NCBI GenBank assembly: GCA_019136335.1
Contig: JAGVUK010000125.1
Location: 1-20,585, forward strand
Reading direction: 5' to 3'
DNA from: Methanomicrobiales archaeon
GTDB taxonomy: Archaea; Halobacteriota; Methanomicrobia; Methanomicrobiales; Methanoculleaceae
DNA length: 20,585 nucleotides
In this document: positions 1 through 9,316 of the stretch, piece after piece
Position numbering within the stretch: the stretch's first letter is position 1
Layout: each line of letters begins with the position of its first letter
The notes under the pieces: model-generated
Databases searched by the model: none
Seen by the model: the letters and a program-made list of their open reading frames with translations, nothing else
Told to the model about the DNA's origin: nothing
Position numbers and translations under genes: made by a program

Positions 1-2319
1 CTCGTAGTCGTGTGCCGGGTTTGGTATCCTGACACCGAGCCTGAGCCCGCCCTCGACCATGATGGTCGCCCCGCCGGCCCGCGGCGTCTCCGCAAGGTCC
101 GGGACGACGACGACCGGGAACTCGAGCCCCTTTGCGGCATGCACCGTCATGATCGAGACCGAGTCCGAGGCCGCTAGGTCGAGGGGCGCATCCCCCTCGC
201 GCTGGCCGTCGTCGATGGAGCGCCCGAGTTCCTCGACCAGGTCGGCGAGCGTGGAGGAGGACTCCCGCGCGATCGCGATCAGTTTCTCGACGTTCGCGGC
301 CGCCTGCTCGCCCCCGGCCATCCCGCCGAAGACGGCCGCGACACCCGACTCGTCGACGATCCGCCGGATGAGCCGGGCGGGCGGGAGCCGCCGGGCGACG
401 GAGAGCCAGCCCCGGAGGGTCGTCGCCGCCGCTATCGCGTCCGGGTCGCCGGACCGCTGCAGCCGCTCCCAGAGGGAGGGTTCCGGCCCGGCGATCGCAA
501 AGAGCCGGGCGTCGGAGAACCCGAAGTAGGGCGACCGCAGGAGGCCGTAGAGCGCCACGTCGTCCCGGTCGTTTACGAGGAACCGGAGGATGTTGTAGAG
601 GTCGTAGACCTCCTGGTGCTCGTAGAACCCGAGGCCCGCGTGGACGCGGTAGGGGACGCCGTACCGCGCAAGCGCCCACTCGTAGTAGGCGAGGTTCGTC
701 CGCCGCTCGAGGAGGACGGCGATATCGCCGTAGCCGGCCGGCCGGCTCTCCCCGTCCCGGTAGACCGGCTTCTCTCCCCGTTCGACGATGGCACGAACCC
801 TCCGCGCCGCCATCTCCGCCTCGGCCCGGCGGCCGGCCGCCCGGTCTTTGACCTTCGGGCAGAGGAGGACCTCGACCGACCCGGCATCATTGGTCCGGCT
901 CGGCGTCAGCGGCTCGTAGAGGAACTCCCAGGGCCGGTCGCATTTCGCCATCAGGGCGCCGAAGACGGCGTTTGTGAACCCGACGACCGCGGGGGTGCTC
1001 CGGAAGTTGACGTCGAGCGCGATCGTCTCCCCGCCGAGGTCCTGCTCGATCATCTCGCGGGTGTGCCGGAACTGGGCGACGTCGGCCTCCCGGAAGAGGT
1101 AGATGGACTGTTTCGGGTCGCCGACGACGAAGAGGTTCCCCGGCTCCCGGCCGAGGATCGCGTGGATGATGGCGATCTGGACGGGGTCGGTGTCCTGGAA
1201 CTCGTCGATGAGGATGAACCGGAACCGGTCCCGGAAGTGCGCCGCGATCTCATCATGGTCGGCAAAGAGCCGGCGGGTGCGGTTGACCAGGTCGTCGAAG
1301 TCGAGCGCGTTACGCCGCCGCTTCTCGGCCTCCACCGCCCCGGTGAAGGCGTGAAAGACTGCACCCAGGTCGTGGAGAAACTCAAGCGTCGCCCGGGTGA
1401 AGGGGTCCGCGGGGTCGAAGGCGAGCGAGAGGGCAGCCTCGTGGTCCTTGATGCAGTCGTTGAGGCACCGGTAGGCCGACCGGAGGTCTTCAAGGTCGTT
1501 TCCGGCCCAGTTCTTCTTCTGCCCCATGCTTGCCCGGAATCGCCGGTCGGTATGGACCTCTGCGATCGCGAGGACCGCACTCGCGGTCTCGCCTTCCAGG
1601 TGCGGCTCGACGGCCCGGAGGTAGGCCTCGCCCGGGTCCCGTTCGCCGGGGTAGCGGGCGGCAAGGCCCCCGAGCACCTCAAGCGAGGGGCCGGCCCGGT
1701 CGCAAAACGCGATAGACGCCTTCGCCCGCTCTCCCTCCACGATCGCCCGCCAGGCGTCGAGCACCGCCTCCTCGCTCCCTGCGAGGGCGGCAAAGAACGT
1801 CTCGGCATCCTCGCGGCGCCTCGCGAGCGCCTCCAGGTAGTTCTTCAACTCGTGGGCTCCGACCGCCCGGAGGGCGCCGATCACCGCCTCCCGGGACCCC
1901 CGGGGAGGGTCGCCGTAGATGAGGTCGTCCATCGCCTCCTCGCGGAGCCGGAGCGCCTCCCGCTCGTCGAGGACGGCAAAGTCGGGCCCGACGTGCGCCT
2001 CGAGCGGGAACTCGCGGAGGACCGAGGCGCAGAAGGAGTGGAAGGTCGATACCTTCGCCCAGAGGAACTCGTCGCGGACCACGTCCCACGCTTCGCCCTC
2101 CTTCTCCGCAAGGGCCTGCCGGACCCGGACCTTCATCTCCGCGGCCGCCTTCTCGGTGAAGGTCAGGGCGAGGATGCTCCCGACGCCGACGCCGCCCTCG
2201 AGCAGGCTGATGTACTTCCGGACCAGGACGTGCGTCTTTCCCGTCCCGGCCCCGGCGGTGACGCACTTGCTCTTCGTGTGGTCGAGCGCGGCCTGTCTCT
2301 GGCGGTCAGTCAGTCCCAT
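1..2319 (-). CDS. AddA-like UvrD/REP-family ATP-dependent helicase (partial, C-terminus off window)
   Basis: Superfamily 1A DNA helicase, the probable motor of an AddAB/RecBCD-like double-strand-break resection complex. The 773 residues visible contain a Q-motif-like start (LTDRQRQAAL), Walker A AGAGTGKT at 22-29, motif Ia (LTFTEKAAAEM) near 50-60, STFHSFC, motif II IDEFQDTD around D372-E373, motif III GDPKQSIY from G400, NFRSTPAVV (motif IV) and TVHAAKGLEF (motif V) near 725. The frame is open to base 1, so motif VI and any C-terminal RecB-type nuclease domain lie outside the window. The ATG at 2319 lies inside the end of the upstream nuclease gene (14-base overlap), which implies translational coupling. 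The AddA assignment rests on the helicase motifs plus the AddB-like partner. A stand-alone UvrD-like helicase is the alternative. Confidence 0.87.
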   Translation of the reverse strand, partial: MGLTDRQRQAALDHTKSKCVTAGAGTGKTHVLVRKYISLLEGGVGVGSILALTFTEKAAAEMKVRVRQALAEKEGEAWDVVRDEFLWAKVSTFHSFCASVLREFPLEAHVGPDFAVLDEREALRLREEAMDDLIYGDPPRGSREAVIGALRAVGAHELKNYLEALARRREDAETFFAALAGSEEAVLDAWRAIVEGERAKASIAFCDRAGPSLEVLGGLAARYPGERDPGEAYLRAVEPHLEGETASAVLAIAEVHTDRRFRASMGQKKNWAGNDLEDLRSAYRCLNDCIKDHEAALSLAFDPADPFTRATLEFLHDLGAVFHAFTGAVEAEKRRRNALDFDDLVNRTRRLFADHDEIAAHFRDRFRFILIDEFQDTDPVQIAIIHAILGREPGNLFVVGDPKQSIYLFREADVAQFRHTREMIEQDLGGETIALDVNFRSTPAVVGFTNAVFGALMAKCDRPWEFLYEPLTPSRTNDAGSVEVLLCPKVKDRAAGRRAEAEMAARRVRAIVERGEKPVYRDGESRPAGYGDIAVLLERRTNLAYYEWALARYGVPYRVHAGLGFYEHQEVYDLYNILRFLVNDRDDVALYGLLRSPYFGFSDARLFAIAGPEPSLWERLQRSGDPDAIAAATTLRGWLSVARRLPPARLIRRIVDESGVAAVFGGMAGGEQAAANVEKLIAIARESSSTLADLVEELGRSIDDGQREGDAPLDLAASDSVSIMTVHAAKGLEFPVVVVPDLAETPRAGGATIMVEGGLRLGVRIPNPAHDYE

Positions 2320-5300
2320 CGGCGTTCACCTCCCCGCCGGCGGCAAGCAGCCGCAGGCTGTCGAACCGGCAGATCGTCTGGAACCCACAGTAGGTCGGGC
2401 AGGGGCCGGCATCCGACCGGGGCGGGAACCTTCCATCGCGTATCCCGGCGAGGTAGTCCCGGGTCAGGGCAAGGGAGCCCTCGACCAGCGCCCGGACGTC
2501 CTCGACGCCGCTCTGCCGCGATGACGGGAAGCACCCAAAGCAGTCCTTCATCGCCGCATCCCAGAAGACCGGCCGGTTCAGGATCTCCCCGCGCCTGATG
2601 GTGTAGTAGGTGCCGGCGACCCCCTGCATCCCGGTCAGGGTCTCGATTGCCCGGATGTAGAGCGGGAGCTGGAGCGCTCTTCCGGCCAGGACGTCCTTGA
2701 GCGCATGGTGCGAGGTTCCGGTCTTGTAGTCGGTGATCGCGAATCGGCCATCGGGCAGGACGTCGACCCGGTCGATCTTCCCCCGCAGGCGGAGGGTCTC
2801 GCCGCCGAGCGGGACCGCGACCGGATCGGGGTTTGAGATGGGGTCGACCTCTCCCGGCGAGACCGGGAGGCCGAACGAGACCTCGAAGGCCTGCGGGACG
2901 AGGCCGGAGGCCGCCATCGCGGTCTCGTGCCGGAGGAACCGCTCAAGCAGCCCCGGGCCTGCCGCGGGCGACCCGAGGAGGTGTTCCCTCGCTGCGGCCC
3001 AGGCCGGGCTCGTGAACGTGAACCGGTCGGCCTCCTCCCTCCCGGTGGCCTGGATACGCTCGAGGGCGTCCGGGAGGCCGGTCTCGGTGACCGGGCCGTT
3101 CCCGTCGCGCCGCCAGCTGGAGTAGAACCGGTAGGCGACCCGGTGGACGAGGTTCCCCCGCTCCTGTGCGGTCAGGTCGGGATCGGCCGGGGGCAGCGGC
3201 GCAAGGCCGAGGACCCGCTCCAGGTAGAATCGGAACGGGCAGTCGGCGTAGGTCTCGAGCGCCGTCGGGGAGAAGACGGCCTCTTCGCCGAACCGTTCAC
3301 CGAGCGCTGAAACGATCACCGGGTCGCCGGAGAGCAGGCCGTCGTAGGGGGAGTCGTAGCCGCCCTTCCGATGGTAGTTCTCGATGTTGAGCCGGCGGAC
3401 GGCCTCGCTGGCCGCGATCCCCGGCGGCATCGCGGCTGGCACCTCCCCCCGGGCGAGGAGCGCCCCGGCCCGCCGGGCTGCCGCGAGCCGTGAGTCGGGG
3501 AAGTCACTGCTCCCCCACGCCTCCGGGGAGAAGGCCTCCCGGACGGCGTCCACGAACCCGGAACGGACCAGCGGTGTTGCACCGTCGGCCGCGGGGTAAC
3601 TCAGGTAGACCCGGGATCGGGCGGAGAGAAGTGCCGCGATGAAGTGGTAGCGCTCCTCGCGGAGGACGTCGTCCTTTGAGCGGGTGCTAAGGCGTCGGGT
3701 CTCGGCATCGGTGGTGAACGGGAGGCGGGTGGTCAGCCGCGGCATCGCGCCCTCGACGAGGTCGGCGATGAAGAGGCAGGGGACGGCGAGGTGCGGGACC
3801 TCGCGGACGCCGATGACCTGGACGGCCCGGGGGTTCCGCCGCCGGCCAGCCCGGGTCCCGGCGACGAGGATGCCGAGGAGAGAGGAGAACTCGGCAAGCG
3901 GCACCTTCTCGCCCGGGAGGAGCCGGGCGAGTCCCTCGAGCGTTGCGAGGGTCCCCATGAACCCGGCAAGGTCCCGGGCCTCGCCCTCCAGCAGGTCGCG
4001 ATCCCCCTCGGCGGGCATCACCGGGGCCTGCCACGCATCGAGGAGCGAGCGGTATACGGCGAGGTGCTCCTGGATCGTCTTCGTCCCTTCGAGGGTTGCA
4101 AGGTCGGCAAAGAGCTGGCGGATCCCGGCCCGCGCTGCCTCGATCGAGGCGATCTTTGCGGTGATCCTTCGGACGGCGGCCTCCGGCGTATCCGGTCGCG
4201 CCCGTTCCTCGTCGAGGCCCGCCGCAAGCGCCGCGAGCCGTTCGTCCCAGGCAGCCGTTCCGGCGACGATCCGGGCCTCCCGGGAGAGGAGGTCGAGTTC
4301 GCACCCGCGACCGCCCGGCAGGTAGGGCGAGGTCGCGAGTCCGATGATGTCGGATCGTCGGTAGCCGCGGGCCGGGACGGTGAGGACCAGGAGCAGCGCC
4401 TGGACAAGCGGCGATGCCGAGAGCGGCCGGCCCGCGGAGATGGTGTAGGGAATAGCGAAGTCGGGGAAGACCTCATCGATGCAGGGCGCCGCCCCGTCGA
4501 GGTCGGGGAACGCGACCGCGATATCGCCCGGCCGGACGCCGGCGGTGATGAGGTCGCGGACCTCCTGCGCGATCGCCCGGACCTCGTCCACCCGGTCCCG
4601 CCGTTCGGCAACGCGGATGAGGACGCCGCAGTCCCCGGGCGGGCCACGGGAGAAGAGGCCGGAGAGCGCGGAGTGGCCGTCCCCCGCGACGACCGCGTCC
4701 GGGTGCAGCCACCCGCCGTCGTCCGCGACGATCGCCGGGTTTGCGGCGCAGGGTATCGAGTAGTGGAACTCGTCCGCGGACTCCCGGAGGGCGAGGAGGA
4801 GGTCGCGTTCGAGCGGCATCGGCTCGAAGAGCCCGTAGACATAAACCGTCCGGACCTCCCGCGAGCCTGCGAGGAGCCCGACTGCCCGGGCGGTAAGGGT
4901 GCTCTCGTCGACGAGGCGGCGGTCGTCGAGGAACCTGAGGTAGGCGTGGTAGAGGGCGGCAATCTCGGCGCTCTTCTCGCTCTGCATCTCGCCGAGCGCG
5001 GCCGGATAGTCGACCTTCCGCATGGTGAGGACCGAGAAGAGGGTCGCGAGTTCGTCGACGGACCCGGCACCGGAGAGGAGCGGGTAGTCCCCGGCGGCAA
5101 GCAGCCGGGCGAGGATGATCCGGGTTCCGGCCGCGGGGATCGGTGTCTCCGACGTAGCATGAGCGGCAAAGACCTTCCGGGCGAGGCCGGAGAGGGTCGT
5201 GACCGTGTCAGTGACGAGAGGCACCCCTTCCTCCCCGAGGCGGCGGGCGACCTCCCGGGCGAGGCTCGCGGTCGGGACGATGAAAACGGTCCCGAACGGG

Positions 5301-5386
5301 TCGCGGCCGGCGGCTTTCCGGAAACCGGCGATGAACGCATCGAGCCCTTCTCCGGGCGATTGGCGATACAGAACGGCGGGGGACAT
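2306..5386 (-). CDS. AddB-like PD-(D/E)XK nuclease with Fe-S cluster cysteines
   Basis: A 1026-residue protein of AddB/RecC type, the probable partner of the downstream helicase in DNA end resection. The C-terminal third shows a RecB-family nuclease: GNLVHRVAYRF (the His-containing motif), GKIDRVDV, and the catalytic TDYKTG with D886 and K888. Four cysteines are placed as in AddB Fe-S nucleases: C716 in ADCPFRFYLERV ahead of the nuclease core, and C996, C1000 and C1006 in the C-terminal CPTYCGFQTIC. The N-terminal helicase-like part has VFIVPTASLAREVARRL but no canonical Walker A, so it is probably a non-motor scaffold that scans or binds DNA. The ATG at 5386 has AAGGAGAG eight bases upstream. 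Very high GC, like the other flanking core genes. Confidence 0.87.
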   Translation of the reverse strand: MSPAVLYRQSPGEGLDAFIAGFRKAAGRDPFGTVFIVPTASLAREVARRLGEEGVPLVTDTVTTLSGLARKVFAAHATSETPIPAAGTRIILARLLAAGDYPLLSGAGSVDELATLFSVLTMRKVDYPAALGEMQSEKSAEIAALYHAYLRFLDDRRLVDESTLTARAVGLLAGSREVRTVYVYGLFEPMPLERDLLLALRESADEFHYSIPCAANPAIVADDGGWLHPDAVVAGDGHSALSGLFSRGPPGDCGVLIRVAERRDRVDEVRAIAQEVRDLITAGVRPGDIAVAFPDLDGAAPCIDEVFPDFAIPYTISAGRPLSASPLVQALLLVLTVPARGYRRSDIIGLATSPYLPGGRGCELDLLSREARIVAGTAAWDERLAALAAGLDEERARPDTPEAAVRRITAKIASIEAARAGIRQLFADLATLEGTKTIQEHLAVYRSLLDAWQAPVMPAEGDRDLLEGEARDLAGFMGTLATLEGLARLLPGEKVPLAEFSSLLGILVAGTRAGRRRNPRAVQVIGVREVPHLAVPCLFIADLVEGAMPRLTTRLPFTTDAETRRLSTRSKDDVLREERYHFIAALLSARSRVYLSYPAADGATPLVRSGFVDAVREAFSPEAWGSSDFPDSRLAAARRAGALLARGEVPAAMPPGIAASEAVRRLNIENYHRKGGYDSPYDGLLSGDPVIVSALGERFGEEAVFSPTALETYADCPFRFYLERVLGLAPLPPADPDLTAQERGNLVHRVAYRFYSSWRRDGNGPVTETGLPDALERIQATGREEADRFTFTSPAWAAAREHLLGSPAAGPGLLERFLRHETAMAASGLVPQAFEVSFGLPVSPGEVDPISNPDPVAVPLGGETLRLRGKIDRVDVLPDGRFAITDYKTGTSHHALKDVLAGRALQLPLYIRAIETLTGMQGVAGTYYTIRRGEILNRPVFWDAAMKDCFGCFPSSRQSGVEDVRALVEGSLALTRDYLAGIRDGRFPPRSDAGPCPTYCGFQTICRFDSLRLLAAGGEVNADGTD

Positions 5387-5829
5387 CCGATGAACTCTCC
5401 TTATGAGAGATAGGGGGTGGAGGAGGGATGAGGATTGTTATTTGGGTCGGGGGAGGGTATTGATACGCTGGCCGGCGCCGGAGTGACGTGGATGGTCTCT
5501 TATCGGGGCAGTCTCCCGGGCATCCCGGGATACCCCATGCACCTCTATCCAACAATTCTAGTGAACTGGGTAGTGTGATACGGTGGCCAGGCTACAAATT
5601 TGCTCTGGCTGGAGCAGGCTCCTCTTCATCTAAGAATCGTCAAAGGAGCACTTTATCCTCATTTTTTCGGGAGCATCGCCAGGGCATCAGGCAAACTGAA
5701 TGGATAGGATTATGCTAGCTGAATAGCAATGCAAGAACATCAGGCAACCGTTCACCCGGCGCTCTGACAGGAGAACCCGATGCCTGACCGGCATATACCG
5801 TAACAATACCAGAAGGAGGAAATAAGTTC
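5387..5829. other. Intergenic region between divergent AddB-like and TPR genes
   Basis: I see no convincing gene in these 443 bases. Composition drops sharply from the high-GC repair operon to AT-richer sequence from about 5540 onward. There is a T6 run at 5662-5667 and a TATA-like GCATATACC at 5791-5799. The strong Shine-Dalgarno site of the downstream TPR gene (AGAAGGAGGA, 5811-5820) ends the region. Short open frames here have no protein-like character or ribosome binding site. Confidence 0.6.
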
Positions 5830-7947
5830 GTGGTATGGAGAGATGCGGTAGATTGGTATGATGAAGCCATAGATTTTGAAAGATTCGGAGATTACGAAGA
5901 GGCAGTCCAGTGCTATGATCGCGCACTAGAACTAGAGTTTGATCCGGAAAATACCAAAATCTGGAAGAAGAAAGGTCTAGCGCTCGCTATTCTTGGTCGC
6001 TACGATGAGGCAGTTCAGTGCTACGAACACATATTGGATATTGATCCGAAAGATGCCGAAACATGGCACAATAAAGGCCTTGTACTTCAAAAACTCGACC
6101 ACGATGACGAGGCGATCCGGTGTTACGACCGTGTACTAGAGATCGACCCAAAAGATGCCTATGTATGGAACACCAAAGGTTTCGCACTCCGGAAACTCAG
6201 CCGGTACAACGAGGCGATCCAGTGCTACGACCGCACACTGGAGATCGATCCCGAAGATGCCTGTGCATGGCACAATAAAGGTTTTACACTCGCTGAACTC
6301 GGTCGCTATGAGGAGGCGATCCAATGCTACGACCGGGCACTGGAGATCAACCCAATAAATGCCACCGCATGGCACAGTAAAGGCGTTGCACTCAATGAAC
6401 TCGGCCGCTATGAGGAGGCAGTCCACTACTGCCACCGGTTACTGGAGATCGACCCCGAAGATGCCTCTGTATGGAACAACAAAGGCTTTGCACTCCTGAA
6501 TCTCGGCCGCTACGATGAGGCAGTCCGATGCTACGACCGCGCACTGGAGATCGACCCAAAACATGCCTCTGTATGGTACAATAAAGGCCTTGTACTCCAG
6601 AACCTCGGCCGCTACGATGAGGCTATCCAGTGCTACGACCGGGCACTGGAGGTCAACCCGAAATTTGCCTCTGCATGGAACGGTAAAGGCTTTGCACTCA
6701 ATGACCTTGACCGCTACGACGAAGCAATCCGGTGCTACGACCAGGCACTGGAGGTCGACCCGGAATTTGCCTATGCATGGTACGGTAAAGGCAATGCACT
6801 CAATAATCTCGGCCGCTACGATGAGGCTATCCGGTGTTACGACCGCGCACTGGAGGTCGACCCGAAAGATGCCGTTCCATGGAACGGTAAAGGCGTTGCA
6901 CTCAATGAACTCGACCGCTGCGACGAGGCAATCCGTTGCTACGACCGGGCACTGGAGATTAACCCAGAATATACTCTTGCAAAAGACAACAGGGATAGAG
7001 CATTGAGAAAGAACGTAGATACTATCACATCAGAATCACCTCGTCCTGACAGGGCTGGGGAATTGCCGCAATCCCCTGCCCATCCAGTTGAACCAGTAAA
7101 ATCTTCATCACTGATCACCATCGAGCGCACTATCTATGATCCCTTAATCCGGAACTTCGCCATCTCCTCGTCCCGGCCGCTCGTCAACGTCAGAGACTGG
7201 ATCAACCGTCACGACCCTTCCTCCTACTGGCTGGTCATCTGCGTGCATAACCATGGCAACCACCCCATCGACGAGTGGGGGATAGAACTGGAGTCTTCAT
7301 CAACGCTCCAGATCCTTGAGACCGTTATCGAAGGGAGCGACGCCTCGGTGCATCTCCAGATCAGCAACCCTAAGCCCTGGCTGATACGATCGATCCTCGG
7401 CATCCCCCACCAGCGCGGCATCGTGATCCCTCGCGGCGGGTCACGGCGGGTATACTTCCGGCTGGGCTCGGAGTCCTGCGGGATCTCCCATAGTATCAAG
7501 GGGCGGTTCATCACCGACGATACCGAGACAGAGATCCGGGAGAAACAGTTCCAGCACTCCTGCGACGTGGCAACGCTCGGGGTTGCCATACGACAGAGCC
7601 CCGGGATTGCCATGCAATATGCTGAGAACACCTTAATGCAGCGCTACCAACGTACAACTGCCCTGAATTACCTGCACACCTTCCACCTGATCCAGGAGAT
7701 CGATACCTGCTGCCGCACGAAGCGGTTTGCGGACGTTCACGACAAACTGTACGTTCTGGAAGATGCACTGGATAAGATGGGCCTCAGCGAGAGGCTTGTC
7801 GGGCTGGTCAAGCAGTTGAACGCACTGGATATCGACGACGGGATGGGAGGGAGTATGCTGGAACTCAAGGCGCAGAGAGCGGAGAAGATGTGCAGAAACA
7901 TCGTCGATGTGTGGACGACCGAGGTGCTTCTGGTGCCGCGATGCTGA
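5830..7947 (+). CDS. TPR-repeat protein with C-terminal module X
   Basis: A 705-residue, probably cytoplasmic protein with no signal peptide or membrane segment. Residues about 5-385 are eleven consecutive 34-residue TPR units of the form W..KG.AL..LGRYDEAI.CYDRALEIDP, a protein-binding superhelix. A Pro/Ser-rich linker follows (about 398-430), then a region near 430-600 with the alternating pattern of an Ig-like or adaptin-ear-like beta sandwich (VNVRDWINRHDPSSYW, IPRGGSRRVYFRLGSESCG). The last ~100 residues are a helical tail with EIDTCCRTK and LNALDIDDGMGGSMLEL. The module and tail (module X) recur in the membrane protein at 13120-14361. The start is GTG with a very strong AAGGAGG ten bases upstream. 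No enzymatic motif is visible; a scaffold or adaptor role is inference. Confidence 0.85.
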   Translation: MVWRDAVDWYDEAIDFERFGDYEEAVQCYDRALELEFDPENTKIWKKKGLALAILGRYDEAVQCYEHILDIDPKDAETWHNKGLVLQKLDHDDEAIRCYDRVLEIDPKDAYVWNTKGFALRKLSRYNEAIQCYDRTLEIDPEDACAWHNKGFTLAELGRYEEAIQCYDRALEINPINATAWHSKGVALNELGRYEEAVHYCHRLLEIDPEDASVWNNKGFALLNLGRYDEAVRCYDRALEIDPKHASVWYNKGLVLQNLGRYDEAIQCYDRALEVNPKFASAWNGKGFALNDLDRYDEAIRCYDQALEVDPEFAYAWYGKGNALNNLGRYDEAIRCYDRALEVDPKDAVPWNGKGVALNELDRCDEAIRCYDRALEINPEYTLAKDNRDRALRKNVDTITSESPRPDRAGELPQSPAHPVEPVKSSSLITIERTIYDPLIRNFAISSSRPLVNVRDWINRHDPSSYWLVICVHNHGNHPIDEWGIELESSSTLQILETVIEGSDASVHLQISNPKPWLIRSILGIPHQRGIVIPRGGSRRVYFRLGSESCGISHSIKGRFITDDTETEIREKQFQHSCDVATLGVAIRQSPGIAMQYAENTLMQRYQRTTALNYLHTFHLIQEIDTCCRTKRFADVHDKLYVLEDALDKMGLSERLVGLVKQLNALDIDDGMGGSMLELKAQRAEKMCRNIVDVWTTEVLLVPRC
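5845..6990 (+). repeat. Tandem 102-base repeats encoding TPR units
   Basis: Inside the TPR gene the DNA repeats in phase about every 102 bases. Near-identical blocks such as GGCCGCTACGATGAGGC and TGCTACGACCG recur from about 6000 to 6960. Nucleotide similarity between units, including synonymous sites, suggests that copies arose or were homogenised fairly recently. Copy number may vary between strains. Confidence 0.85.
7114..7938 (+). repeat. Module X duplication, copy 1
   Basis: Coding segment for the beta-sandwich plus helical tail, duplicated at 13519-14338. By eye the proteins are about 80% identical. The DNA has long exact runs, the longest I counted being 59 bases beginning GTGATCCCTCGCGGCGGG in both copies. 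Recent duplication or gene conversion is the simplest explanation. Confidence 0.85.
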
Positions 7948-8058
7948 GGGGCCGGCGCTTCCCCCCGTGGATCTCACCTGCAACCCCGATCCGGCCTCCG
8001 TTCATAGCCTTCCCCTGACCAGTCAGGCAGTTTCAAGATAAGAGGGGAGAGCCGGGTG

Positions 8059-8073
8059 GGGGATGCGATCCCC
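8059..8073. terminator. Small hairpin between convergent genes
   Basis: A perfect 6-base stem, GGGGAT/ATCCCC, with a GCG loop lies in the 187-base gap between the convergent TPR gene and the Vps4-like gene. There is no T-run beside it, so a termination role is only a guess. The rest of the gap holds nothing I recognise. Confidence 0.25.
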
Positions 8074-8134
8074 ATACGGCAGCGGTGGAGGCGCCTGCCC
8101 GGACAGGCCCCCGGACCCGCCAGCTTACTCCCGT

Positions 8135-9289
8135 TCACTCACCGAACTTCTCCATCCACTCATCGTATCTCTCGAGGTCAGACCTGGTTATAGGGGACCT
8201 GATCTTCTCAAATGCGTCCTCAAAATCGGCGGCACGAAGCCCGCGCACCTTCAGGGAACGTTCCTTCAACTCGTCGAACGGCAACTCGGCAAGATGGTGG
8301 AGGTTAGTATTCTCTTCGCGGATCATATGCCAGATCGCCTGCTGGCAGAGGTTCTGGATGTCGCGCCCCGAGTAGAGGTTTTCCACACACCGTGCTCCCA
8401 GAGCACCGAGGTCGAGGGAAGAGCAGTCGAGATCCTTTGTGTGGATCTTCAAGATCTCACAACAGGCCTCAGGATCAGGGAGCGTCACATAGATCCGCCG
8501 GGGGAACCGGGAGAGTACCGCAGGGTCAAGATCCCAGGGGGTGTTCGTGGCCGCAAGAGTGAGCAGGAGCTGCCCGCTCTTCTTGTCCTGCAGTCCATCC
8601 AGCTCGGTGAGCAGAGTCGAGAGCAGTTTTCGTGTCGCTTCACTTGTATCGCCGCCTCGGGACTGACTGAGGGCATCAAACTCGTCCACAAAGACGATCG
8701 ATGGAGAGTGCACCCGCGCCGCCGCATAGAGTCCAGAGACCATCTTTGAGGACTCCCCGAAGTACTTCGAGAGAACGCGGTCTGCCTTGACGTCAAAGAA
8801 GGTCGCATTGAGGCTCCCGGCAGCTGCGGCCGCAAGCAGGGTCTTACCGGTTCCGGGCGGGCCAAAGAGGAGGATACCCTTCCAGGGCTTGATCGAGTCG
8901 GGCTTGTTCAGGCCGGCGATCACGATCGTCTCCATCATCAACCGCTTGACATTCTCAAGGCCCCCGATATCGCCCCACCTCACCGGGGTCGTTGCGATCA
9001 GGGACTCGGCATAGGTCAGGAACTCGTTCTCCCCGGTTCCTGCCGATTCCACAACCTTGCTGCTCCCTTTCGCCTCCACCTGGCCCGCGATCGCTCTCCA
9101 CTCCTGGGCGCGCTTCATGTATATCTCACGCTGCCCGGGAGAAGATTGGGCTATCTGCTCCAGCAACCCTGCACATTCCAGGGCTTTTGTCCTGGCGCTT
9201 CTGGTATCGCCGCACTCATCCGCTGCCCTGTACTCCTTAATGGTCTTCTGTAGCATCGAGTTCAGCGCGCCTGTCAGGTCCACTTTCAT
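8135..9289 (-). CDS. Vps4/CdvC-like AAA ATPase with MIT-like N-terminus
   Basis: A 384-residue single-cassette AAA ATPase. Residues 5-72 form a three-helix, MIT-like pattern. After a linker come VRWGDIGGLENVK (103-115), Walker A GPPGTGKT at 143-150, pore loop SKYFGES at 174-180 (aligning with SKWMGES of Vps4), Walker B VFVDEFDAL with D202 and E203, sensor-1 ATN at 247-249, and arginine fingers in SRFPRR (R261, R264, R265). The end, FEDAFEKIRSPITRSDLERYDEWMEKFGE-like in 356-384, matches the Vps4-type C-terminal helix. Vps4/CdvC enzymes disassemble and remodel ESCRT-III polymers; the two upstream genes look like those substrates. ATG at 9289 has GAGGGGATC just upstream. A generic AAA protease-like or Cdc48-like ATPase is less likely, since there is only one cassette and no protease domain. 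Confidence 0.82.
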   Translation of the reverse strand: MKVDLTGALNSMLQKTIKEYRAADECGDTRSARTKALECAGLLEQIAQSSPGQREIYMKRAQEWRAIAGQVEAKGSSKVVESAGTGENEFLTYAESLIATTPVRWGDIGGLENVKRLMMETIVIAGLNKPDSIKPWKGILLFGPPGTGKTLLAAAAAGSLNATFFDVKADRVLSKYFGESSKMVSGLYAAARVHSPSIVFVDEFDALSQSRGGDTSEATRKLLSTLLTELDGLQDKKSGQLLLTLAATNTPWDLDPAVLSRFPRRIYVTLPDPEACCEILKIHTKDLDCSSLDLGALGARCVENLYSGRDIQNLCQQAIWHMIREENTNLHHLAELPFDELKERSLKVRGLRAADFEDAFEKIRSPITRSDLERYDEWMEKFGE

Positions 9290-9316
9290 GCCTGAGATCC
9301 CCTCAAACTGCCATAA

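Noticed and set aside
616..2598. Long plus-strand open frame (660 codons) opposite the helicase and nuclease genes
   Set aside because: It spans the AddA/AddB-like genes in antisense. Its product is Glu/Arg/Pro-rich with no motif, while the minus strand carries a full set of helicase motifs. Such frames are common opposite GC-rich genes.
3791..5413. Plus-strand open frame (540 codons) opposite the AddB-like gene
   Set aside because: It is an antisense shadow of the nuclease gene, with low-complexity charged sequence and no start signal.
5488..5718. Small plus-strand open frame in the gap before the TPR gene
   Set aside because: No ribosome binding site, no protein-like pattern, and it spans a composition change.
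5845..6990. CRISPR-like or non-coding tandem repeat
   Set aside because: The 102-base period is an exact multiple of three and every unit encodes a TPR, so it is a coding repeat.
8063..8749. Plus-strand open frame opposite the Vps4-like gene
   Set aside because: It covers the Walker B, sensor-1 and C-terminal part of the ATPase in antisense and has no domain signature of its own.
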